This document shows positions 15,029 through 21,832 of a stretch of DNA of 28,052 nt, in pieces. How positions within the stretch are numbered: position 1 is the stretch's first letter; each line of letters starts with the position of its first letter. The notes beneath the pieces were generated by a model. That model did not search any database and was not told the DNA's origin. It saw nothing but the letters and a program-made list of their open reading frames with translations. Origin of the DNA: UBA2658 sp964617335 (GTDB lineage: Bacteria > Bacillota > Clostridia > Oscillospirales > Oscillospiraceae); contig CAZTXG010000023.1 of NCBI GenBank assembly GCA_964617335.1, positions 1 to 28,052 of the forward strand, written 5' to 3'. Position numbers and translations under genes: made by a program.

Positions 15029-16546
15029 ATGGCAACCAAACTTATCATGCTCTGCGGCTTCTTCCTAATCACCATTCTTGTGGGACTTTACTGCCGCCGC
15101 CACGTCACCGATGTAAACGGCTTTGTGCTGGCCGGCCGCTCTGTGGGGCCTTGGCTCACAGCCTTCGCTTACGGAACCTCCTACTTCTCCGCCGTCATAT
15201 TCGTGGGCTATGCCGGTCAGTTTGGCTGGAAGTTCGGAGTTTCCGCAACTTGGATAGGCATTGGAAACGCTATCATAGGAAGCCTTTTAGCCTGGGTGAT
15301 TTTAGGCCGGAGAACAAGGCTTATGAGCCATCATTTTGCAAGCGCCACCATGCCGGAGTTTTTCGGAGCACGCTTTAAAAGCCCCTTTCTTAGGGTCTTT
15401 GCCTCAGCAATTGTTTTCATTTTCCTCATCCCCTACACAGCCTCACTTTACAACGGACTGTCACGGCTTTTTGCCATGGCCTTTAACATTGACTATGTTT
15501 TGTGCATAGTCATTATGGCGGTGCTAACGGCAATTTATGTTGTGGCAGGCGGATACATGGCAACAGCCATAAATGACTTTATCCAAGGCCTTATAATGCT
15601 TGTGGGCATTGTTGCAATTGTCTTTGCCGTGCTGAAAATAAACGGCGGCTTCACGGCTTCAATCGAGGCTCTTTCCATGGTAAGCGACGAGACTGTTTCT
15701 TCCCAGCCGGGAGTTTTTGCCTCCTTCTTCGGCCCTGACCCCATTGGTCTTTTAAGCGTTATTATACTAACCTCTTTGGGAACCTGGGGCCTGCCCCAAA
15801 TGGTTCAAAAGTTTTACTCCATTAAAAGTGAGGATGCCCTGACAAAGGGAACAATAATCTCAACAATCTTTGCCATAATCATAGCCGGCGGCTGTTATTT
15901 CCTTGGGGGCTTCGGCAGACTTTTCACCACAAATGAGCTTGTTGCCCAAAACGGCTTTGACTCTATAATCCCGTCTATGCTTTCTGGCTTTTCTCCCCTG
16001 CTTATTGGGCTTACCGTTATACTTGTCCTGTCGGCCTCCATGTCAACACTTTCAGCCCTTGTTATGGCATCCAGCTCTACTTTAACCTTGGATGTAATCG
16101 ACGGCTTAATAGTGAAAAACATGAAGGAAAAGCAAAAGCTTTTGACCATAAGGATACTTATTATAGTTTTCGTCCTAATATCCGTTATAATCGCCATCTC
16201 CCAGTACAGGCAAAATCTCACTTTCATCGCCCAGCTAATGGGGATTTCATGGGGGGCTTTGGCCGGCTCTTTCCTTGCGCCATACCTGTTTTCCCTCTAC
16301 TGGAAGGGCACAACAAAAGCTGCTGTTTTCACAAGTTTTGCCTTTGGCTGCTCTATGATGACCCTCAATATGCTCTTTAGAAGCTCTTTTCCAGCCATGC
16401 TCCAGTCTCCTATAAACTGCGGCGCATTCACCATGCTGGCAGGACTTATCATCGTTCCGCTGGTATCCTTCTTTACCAAAAAGCCCGACCACGAGCTTTT
16501 AGAAGCTGCCTTCGCTTCGCTAAAAAAAGAACCTGTTGAAATATAA
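15029..16546 (+). CDS. sodium:solute symporter (SSS family), T-box controlled
   Basis: A 505-residue polytopic membrane protein of the sodium:solute symporter family (PutP/PanF fold). The N-terminal half shows VLAGRSVGPWLTAFAYGTSYFSAVIFVGYAGQFGW (about 32-66) and ATMPEFFGARF (about 108-118), the mid-part VAGGYMATAINDFIQGLIM (about 172-190), and SASMSTLSALVMASSSTLTLDV near 335-356, where the family's Na+-binding serines and threonines lie. It should import a small solute with sodium across the cytoplasmic membrane. The solute is not readable from the protein, but the leader is a tyrosine T-box, so tyrosine or a related aromatic compound is the natural guess. Its ATG at 15029 follows AGGAAAGGAA. 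It ends at a bidirectional terminator. Confidence 0.9.
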   Translation: MATKLIMLCGFFLITILVGLYCRRHVTDVNGFVLAGRSVGPWLTAFAYGTSYFSAVIFVGYAGQFGWKFGVSATWIGIGNAIIGSLLAWVILGRRTRLMSHHFASATMPEFFGARFKSPFLRVFASAIVFIFLIPYTASLYNGLSRLFAMAFNIDYVLCIVIMAVLTAIYVVAGGYMATAINDFIQGLIMLVGIVAIVFAVLKINGGFTASIEALSMVSDETVSSQPGVFASFFGPDPIGLLSVIILTSLGTWGLPQMVQKFYSIKSEDALTKGTIISTIFAIIIAGGCYFLGGFGRLFTTNELVAQNGFDSIIPSMLSGFSPLLIGLTVILVLSASMSTLSALVMASSSTLTLDVIDGLIVKNMKEKQKLLTIRILIIVFVLISVIIAISQYRQNLTFIAQLMGISWGALAGSFLAPYLFSLYWKGTTKAAVFTSFAFGCSMMTLNMLFRSSFPAMLQSPINCGAFTMLAGLIIVPLVSFFTKKPDHELLEAAFASLKKEPVEI

Positions 16547-16584
16547 AAAACGGCTGCGGCAATTAATGCGCCGCAGCCGTTTTT
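16546..16584. terminator. bidirectional terminator between convergent transporter genes
   Basis: A perfect 15-bp stem AAAAACGGCTGCGGC / GCCGCAGCCGTTTTT with a 9-base loop. It abuts the symporter stop codon and lies six bases from the end of the EamA gene on the other strand, so it serves both. Confidence 0.92.
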
Positions 16585-16589
16585 AAAAT

Positions 16590-17519
16590 TTAATCAGCAG
16601 CTTGAGTCTTAGGTTTTTTTCCCGTTTCACCGGAGGCCTTCTTCTTAAACATATCAAATTTAGTCTCCGACATTATTACCGCCGCAAATATTAGGGCAAA
16701 GCCGAAAAGCAATTGTACCGTTAAAACCTCGCCGTAGAATATAACTGAAATAATGGTGCCGAAAACCGCCTCTAAGGTCATAATAACAGCAACGGTGGAA
16801 GGGTGCGTGTATTTCTGTCCATAGGTCTGCAAAACATAGCAAACCGCCGTGCACATGACGCAAAGGTAAACTATTGTCCAGATGGCGCCCGCCCCCACAT
16901 TTGTTGGCATTGGAGCTGTTGGAAGAGCGAACACCCAAGAAAGCAGGCCTGCCACAGCAAACTGTGTCATGGTTAAAAGCCCCACGCTTTTCCCTCCGGC
17001 ATATCTTCCGGTGGCTATTATATGCATGGCAAAGAATAAGCCGCATAATAAGGTTAAAATATCTCCTATGTTTATGCCCGTATCGCTGCGCAAAGAGACA
17101 AAGCCCACTCCGGCAAGGCAGACCAAAGCCGCTATTATATTATATTTATCAGGCCGTTTTTTTGTAATTGCCCAATATAAAAAGGGAACGATAACGCAAT
17201 AGGTAGTTGTAAGAAAGGCATTTTTCCCCGGAGTTGTATGGTAAAGGCCATAGGTCTGCAAAGTGTATGCAACGAAAAGAAAAATACCCATTATGGCGCC
17301 GTGTTTTAAATACTCAGTATTATATTTTTTTATATCCTTTAAAGATAAAAGCAGCATCAGCAAGGCGGCGCCGGAAAATCTGAAAGCCAAAACGTAAAGA
17401 GTCGGTATAACTTCTAGGGTGTTTTTCAGCATAACAAAGGACGAACCCCATATAAAGGAGGTTGCAAAAAGGGCAGCACGTCCTAAAACCGCATTTTTTT
17501 TATTTTTACTCATTGTCAT
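16590..17519 (-). CDS. EamA/DMT superfamily transporter
   Basis: A 309-residue membrane protein with about ten hydrophobic segments arranged as two EamA repeats. The first repeat has ATSFIWGSSFVMLKNTLEVIPTLY near 16-39 and FRFSGAALLML; the second has SVGLLTMTQFAVAGLLSWV and the terminal TLEAVFGTIISVIFYGEVLT, both typical. The family exports or imports metabolites, often amino acids; the substrate here is unknown. The frame opens further upstream to 17543, but ATG 17519 has AAAAAGGA seven bases upstream. It begins about 70 bases after pcrA ends, with no terminator between, so it may be read from the pcrA promoter. Confidence 0.9.
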   Translation of the reverse strand: MTMSKNKKNAVLGRAALFATSFIWGSSFVMLKNTLEVIPTLYVLAFRFSGAALLMLLLSLKDIKKYNTEYLKHGAIMGIFLFVAYTLQTYGLYHTTPGKNAFLTTTYCVIVPFLYWAITKKRPDKYNIIAALVCLAGVGFVSLRSDTGINIGDILTLLCGLFFAMHIIATGRYAGGKSVGLLTMTQFAVAGLLSWVFALPTAPMPTNVGAGAIWTIVYLCVMCTAVCYVLQTYGQKYTHPSTVAVIMTLEAVFGTIISVIFYGEVLTVQLLFGFALIFAAVIMSETKFDMFKKKASGETGKKPKTQAAD

Positions 17520-17587
17520 TTTACTTATCCTTTTTCTGCCCAAAGCCCAAAGCTTTTCCGCCCCGTTGGAATACTAGGGCAGAATCC

Positions 17588-20014
17588 TTATTCCTTTGTA
17601 AGCTGGGGTGCGGCGGCACGAAGCATAAAGCGCTTTGCACCGTTTTTAAATTCTATTTCTACAAGGCAGTCGTTTCCCATTGGAGTCATTTTTGTTATAA
17701 CACCGCTGCCAAAGGCCTTGTGGTTAACCGAGTCTCCGGTTTTAAAGTCTGCTTTAGCAGCGGCAGAGCTTGAAGCAGGCGCAGAAAGGCCCCTTTTCTT
17801 TTGGGTGCTTGTCCCTTCGCTTCCAAAGCTTCGGCCTTCGGCTTTTGTGTTAAAGACGGGATAGGGCCTTGAATAAGAGCCAGATAAAAAGTCGTCATTT
17901 CTCGCTGACTCACTACGCTCTATATACTCAGAAGGGATTTCGTCCACAAAACGGGAGGGTCTGTTGCTGCTGGTTGTTCCAAAAACCATTCGCTGACGGG
18001 CGCAGCAGAGAGTAAGATTTTTTCTTGCCCTTGTCATGCCCACATAGCAAAGTCTGCGCTCCTCTTCCATTTCCTCCGCCTCACCCATACAGCGGGCAGA
18101 GGGGAAGATGCCTTCCTCCACGCCAACAATGAAAACATTGTCAAACTCCAAGCCCTTTGCCGAGTGCATGGTCATCATAACAACACAGTCGGTGTCTGCA
18201 TTAAGGCTGTCAAGGTCTGTGTAAAGGGCAACATCATCTAAAAAGCCTGAAAGGCTTGAGTCTCCGGAGTCTTTAATATAGCTTATGATATTTGTTTTAA
18301 GCTCCCGCACGTTTTCAATCTTTGCCCTGTTTTCATCAGAGAGCTTTGCCTCAAGAGCCCTTATATATCCGGTTTTTTCTATAAGCAAATCAAAAAGCTC
18401 GTCAGCGCCAACAGTTTCCGAGGCTTCACGCAATTCGTCAAGCATATTTGCAAAGTCCATAAGTTTAGAAAAGCTTCTTGAAAGCTGGGGATAGTCTCTG
18501 GCAGTTTTAACAATGTTATAAAGTGAAGCCCGCTTTTCCTGAGCGATAAGCTTTGCCGTTTCAATGGTTTTGTCGCCAATGCCACGGGCAGGGGTGTTTA
18601 TAATACGCTCCAGCCGCAGGTCGTCATGGGGGATGTTTATAACGCAGAGGTAGGCTAAAATGTCTTTAATTTCGGCACGGTCGAAAAAGCGCATACCGCC
18701 CACTATCCGATAGGGTATGCCATTACGCTTAAAAGCATACTCCAGCTTGTTGGATTGGGCATTCATCCTGTATAAAACGGCGTTTTCCCGCCAGTTTATA
18801 CCAGCGGCAAAGCCCTCCAAAAGTCTTGTCGCCACATACTGGGCCTCGTCATTTTCGTTTTGCGCAACGTATAAAAGAAGCTTTTCGCCCCTTTCCTTTT
18901 CCGTCCAAAGCTCCTTACCCTTTCTTGCCTGATTGTTCTGGATAAGAGCGTTTGCAGCCCCTAAAATATTGCCGGTGGAGCGGTAGTTTTGCTCTAATCT
19001 TATGACCCTCGCGTTTTTATACCGGCTTTCAAAGCTTAAGATGTTTTCAATGGTTGCACCCCGAAACTTATAAATACTCTGATCGTCATCACCAACAACG
19101 CAGATATTCCCACGGCCGCCGGCTAGAGCCGTTGCAAGCTTATACTGAAGATTATTAGTATCCTGATACTCATCTATAAGAACATATCTGAAGCGGTCTT
19201 GGTAGTATTCCCTTATGCCTTTGTGTTCCTCCAAAAGGCGAACCGTGTTGTAAATAAGATCGTCAAAGTCCATGGCGTCATTGTCTTTCAGCCGGTTTGA
19301 ATAGGCAAGATAGCACTCCCCTATTCTTTGGCGGCGAATATCCCCCGTGGCCTTTGCCTGAAGCAAAAACTCCTGGGGAGTTTGCATATCATCCTTGGCA
19401 CGGCTTATGTAGCCTAAAATGCTTCTATGAGGAAACATTTTTTCGTCAAGCTCCATCTCCTTTAAAATAGCCTTCATAACAGACTGACTATCTGCCGTGT
19501 CGTATACTGTAAAGCTGCTGCCATAGCCAAGCCTTTCGCAGTGCCTTCTTAGTATGCGCAGGCAGGCCGAGTGGAAGGTTAAGGCCCATATATCCCGAGC
19601 CTCGGGGCCAAGCATATTTTCAAGGCGGTCTTTAAGCTCTCCCGCTGCCTTATTTGTAAAGGTTATGGCAATAATGCGCCAAGGCTCACAGGGGTCCAAG
19701 GCGCAAAGCCTGCGGGCCTTTGCCATATCTGCAAAATTCGGATCTGCCGCCGCAGCTTCCAAAATACGCAAGTCTTCCTCCCCTGCAGTTTCGGGGATAT
19801 CCCCGCTGTCAGAGGCCCTGCCGAAGCGCAGAAGGTTTGCGATTCTGTTAATGAGCACCGTGGTTTTTCCGCTGCCCGCCCCTGCCAAAAGCAAAAGCGG
19901 CCCTTCCGTTGTCATGACCGCCTCACGCTGCATATCGTTAAGATGGGAAAAGGAAAGCCCTATAAGCTTTCTTCTCGCCTTCACATATCTATTTTTAAAT
20001 TCCTGTTCATTCAT
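17588..20014 (-). CDS. pcrA: PcrA/UvrD-type DNA helicase
   Basis: An 808-residue superfamily 1A 3'-5' DNA helicase used in repair and in removing obstacles from replication. All helicase motifs are seen: Q-motif LNDMQREAV, Walker A AGAGSGKTT (about 42-50), AITFTNKAAGEL, Walker B LIDEYQDTNNLQ, GDDDQSIYKFRGA, QNYRS, MTMHSAKGLEFDNVFI and YVGMTRARKNL. The C-terminal 60 residues (GDSVNHKAFGSGVITKM onward) form the Tudor-like domain of PcrA that contacts RNA polymerase. It is longer than the usual ~720-740 residues; part of the excess is a ~45-residue acidic, alanine-rich insertion between Walker A and motif Ia (about 65-110). The start at 20014 has AGGAG seven bases upstream. A promoter fits at 20054-20082. 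Confidence 0.95.
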   Translation of the reverse strand: MNEQEFKNRYVKARRKLIGLSFSHLNDMQREAVMTTEGPLLLLAGAGSGKTTVLINRIANLLRFGRASDSGDIPETAGEEDLRILEAAAADPNFADMAKARRLCALDPCEPWRIIAITFTNKAAGELKDRLENMLGPEARDIWALTFHSACLRILRRHCERLGYGSSFTVYDTADSQSVMKAILKEMELDEKMFPHRSILGYISRAKDDMQTPQEFLLQAKATGDIRRQRIGECYLAYSNRLKDNDAMDFDDLIYNTVRLLEEHKGIREYYQDRFRYVLIDEYQDTNNLQYKLATALAGGRGNICVVGDDDQSIYKFRGATIENILSFESRYKNARVIRLEQNYRSTGNILGAANALIQNNQARKGKELWTEKERGEKLLLYVAQNENDEAQYVATRLLEGFAAGINWRENAVLYRMNAQSNKLEYAFKRNGIPYRIVGGMRFFDRAEIKDILAYLCVINIPHDDLRLERIINTPARGIGDKTIETAKLIAQEKRASLYNIVKTARDYPQLSRSFSKLMDFANMLDELREASETVGADELFDLLIEKTGYIRALEAKLSDENRAKIENVRELKTNIISYIKDSGDSSLSGFLDDVALYTDLDSLNADTDCVVMMTMHSAKGLEFDNVFIVGVEEGIFPSARCMGEAEEMEEERRLCYVGMTRARKNLTLCCARQRMVFGTTSSNRPSRFVDEIPSEYIERSESARNDDFLSGSYSRPYPVFNTKAEGRSFGSEGTSTQKKRGLSAPASSSAAAKADFKTGDSVNHKAFGSGVITKMTPMGNDCLVEIEFKNGAKRFMLRAAAPQLTKE

Positions 20015-20053
20015 CTTTAGTCTCCTGACTTTCTATCTCTGGCACACCGAAAT

Positions 20054-20082
20054 ATTATACATCATTTTATGCCTTTAAACAA
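20054..20082 (-). promoter_or_regulatory. SigA promoter of pcrA
   Basis: On the minus strand TTGTTT (20082-20077) and a perfect TATAAT (20059-20054) are 17 bases apart. It lies between the sigF terminator and the pcrA start, so pcrA has its own start site. Confidence 0.7.
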
Positions 20083-20131
20083 GGCAAATATATATTCATG
20101 GCATTCATGCCTAAGTTAGCCATAAAACAAA

Positions 20132-20160
20132 ACCTCCGCACATAATCCTTGTGCGGAGGT
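20132..20160 (-). terminator. terminator of spoIIA operon
   Basis: An 11-bp perfect stem ACCTCCGCACA / TGTGCGGAGGT with a 7-base loop, five bases past the sigF stop, followed on the minus strand by TTTTGTTTT. The spoIIA operon therefore ends at sigF, and no spoVA gene follows it, unlike in Bacillus subtilis. Confidence 0.9.
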
Positions 20161-20165
20161 AAAAC

Positions 20166-20873
20166 TTATACAAGCATTTTTCTTAAAGATTCCACAGCCC
20201 GCTTTTCAAGCCGTGAAATCTGAACCTGTGAAACACCCATAACCTTTGCGGCCTTTTCTTGAGTCATGCTGTGAAAAAAGCGAAGGGCAATTACCTTTTG
20301 TTCCCTATCCGGAAGCCTTGCAATGGTTTCCCGCAGGGCAACCTTTTCTATAAGCCTTTCCTCCTGACCAAAATCCCCCAAAATATGCTCTAGGGTAAAG
20401 CCCTCATCACCCGTTTCCCTCTGGAGTGATTCTGTTGGACTAACGGCAGTTTCCGCTGTGGCAATATCTGTTGGGTCTATCCCTGTTTCCTCGGATATTT
20501 CCGAAATTGTAGGCTCTCTGCCCAGCTGCTGCTCTAGGCAGGCGCGGGCAACTTTTATGACCTGTGCCTGCTCTTTTATGCCGCGGCTGACTTTAACAGC
20601 GCCGTCATCCCTCAAAAAGCGCCGTATCTCACCGGAAATTTTAGGTACGGCATAGGTGGAAAACTGGGTGCCGTAGTCTTCGTCAAAGCCTTGTATGGCC
20701 TTTAAAAAGCCCACACAGCCCAATTGGTAAAGGTCGTCAGAGTCAACTCCCCTGCCAAAAAACCGCCTTGCTATGCTCCAAATAAGACCGGAGTTTTCAA
20801 CAATAAGCTGCTCGGCAGCGGATTTGTCCCCTTCTTTTGCCGCTCTTAAAACCTCTGTTATGTTTTCTGTCAT
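20166..20873 (-). CDS. sigF: forespore sigma factor SigF
   Basis: A 235-residue SigB/F/G-family sigma factor that directs early forespore transcription. Region 2 is plain (DDLYQLGCVGFLKAIQGFDEDYGTQFSTYAVPKISGEIRRFLRDD, about 46-90), and region 4 carries the helix-turn-helix MTQEKAAKVMGVSQVQISRLEKRA near the C-terminus. It is identified as SigF because it follows spoIIAA and spoIIAB in the classic order; SigG is nearly as similar but is encoded elsewhere. Its ATG overlaps the spoIIAB stop by four bases (ATGA) and has only a weak ribosome binding site, so translation is probably coupled to spoIIAB. SpoIIAB holds the protein inactive until the septum forms. Confidence 0.96.
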   Translation of the reverse strand: MTENITEVLRAAKEGDKSAAEQLIVENSGLIWSIARRFFGRGVDSDDLYQLGCVGFLKAIQGFDEDYGTQFSTYAVPKISGEIRRFLRDDGAVKVSRGIKEQAQVIKVARACLEQQLGREPTISEISEETGIDPTDIATAETAVSPTESLQRETGDEGFTLEHILGDFGQEERLIEKVALRETIARLPDREQKVIALRFFHSMTQEKAAKVMGVSQVQISRLEKRAVESLRKMLV

Positions 20874-21307
20874 CTTGATGAAGCCTTTGGTGAAATGCGC
20901 TTTCTCATATGTACGCTTGTACCCCTGCCTTGGGTCGAGCGAATTTTCACCCTATCCATAAAGCTTTCCATTATAGTAAAGCCCATGCCGCTGCGGTCAT
21001 CTCCGCCTGTTGTGTACATAGGCTCCAGGGCCTTTTCCACATCGGCTATGCCAACACCATTATCCCGCACAACAATTTCCAAAATGTTGCCGTTTATAAT
21101 CTTAGCCCTTAGCCAAACCTTTCCTATGGTATCGGGGTATGCGTGGACTATGCAGTTTGTAACAGCCTCGCTAACCGCTGTTTTTATATCCGACAGCTCG
21201 TCAAGCGTCGGGTCAAGCCTTACGGCAAAGCAGCCTATAACCGCTCTTGCAAAGCTTTCGTTGGCACTTATTCCGGCAAATTCAAGTTTTATGTAATCCT
21301 TGTCCAT
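20870..21307 (-). CDS. spoIIAB: anti-sigma F factor / serine kinase SpoIIAB
   Basis: A 145-residue GHKL-type ATPase that binds SigF and phosphorylates SpoIIAA. The N-box is SEAVTNCIVHAYPD (about 45-58), the G1 box VRDNGVGIADVE (about 80-91), and the G2 region DDRSGMGFTIMESFMD (about 103-118). The length is that of the Bacillus protein. The gene lies 17 bases after spoIIAA and overlaps sigF by four bases, as expected for the operon. It acts in the predivisional cell and forespore; release of SigF depends on unphosphorylated SpoIIAA. No part appears missing. Confidence 0.97.
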   Translation of the reverse strand: MDKDYIKLEFAGISANESFARAVIGCFAVRLDPTLDELSDIKTAVSEAVTNCIVHAYPDTIGKVWLRAKIINGNILEIVVRDNGVGIADVEKALEPMYTTGGDDRSGMGFTIMESFMDRVKIRSTQGRGTSVHMRKRISPKASSR

Positions 21308-21324
21308 ATCTAGCCTTCCTTTTC

Positions 21325-21639
21325 TCAGGTTTTTGAAAAAACACTTATAACTCTGTCTATCCCCGAAGCGTCTAAGACTTTCAGGGGCTGACCTTCCGGA
21401 TTTTCCACCCAGGCCTTGCCGAACATATCATTCATACGTTTATGTATTCGTAAAATTACGGCAATGCCGGAGCTGTCCATGAAAGAGAGCTTTGAAAGGT
21501 CGATTATGCAGTCACGGGGCAGATATTCGTCTATAAGATTTTCTATGGCTTTCATCCCACTTTTTGCGCTGTGATGGTCGAGCTCCCCTTCAAGGGTCAG
21601 CCGCAGGCAGCCTTTGTTATAAGCTGAAAGTACTTTCAT
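21325..21639 (-). CDS. spoIIAA: anti-sigma F factor antagonist SpoIIAA
   Basis: A 104-residue STAS-domain protein. In its unphosphorylated form it binds SpoIIAB and frees SigF. The phosphorylated serine is Ser57 in LSFMDSSGIAVIL, equivalent to Ser58 in Bacillus. The start has GGAGGAATTTTC directly before the ATG. It is the first gene of the spoIIA operon; dacF, which often precedes it in Bacillus, is absent, and valS with its terminator lies upstream. A SigH promoter is expected here, but I find no convincing one: a perfect-looking -35 (ACAGGAAAT, 21827-21819) has no GAAT at the right distance. Confidence 0.96.
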   Translation of the reverse strand: MKVLSAYNKGCLRLTLEGELDHHSAKSGMKAIENLIDEYLPRDCIIDLSKLSFMDSSGIAVILRIHKRMNDMFGKAWVENPEGQPLKVLDASGIDRVISVFSKT

Positions 21640-21660
21640 GAAAATTCCTCCGTGGTTAAG

Positions 21661-21703
21661 AAAATAAAAATGGCACCATAAGCTTTTAACTTACGGTGCC
21701 ATT
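21661..21703 (-). terminator. terminator between valS and spoIIAA
   Basis: On the minus strand a 14-bp stem AATGGCACCGTAAG / CTTATGGTGCCATT with one G-U pair and a 7-base loop, followed by TTTATTTT. It lies 130 bases past the valS stop and ends only about 20 bases before the spoIIAA start codon, so it is squeezed into the spoIIAA leader. Confidence 0.82.
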
Positions 21704-21832
21704 CTATGGCAATATCCTTGCAAATGCCGTCACATTTTGACAGACTGCAATATTTTAGGGTCTAAACAAGGGCGCATAAACTGCCCGCCGCCTTATTAAG
21801 CAGGCTTTCACTTCCGGAATTTCCTGTGCCGC

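Noticed and set aside
21819..21827. SigH-like -35 (ACAGGAAAT) upstream of spoIIAA
   Set aside because: No GAAT-type -10 occurs 11-14 bases downstream, so it is not accepted as a promoter.
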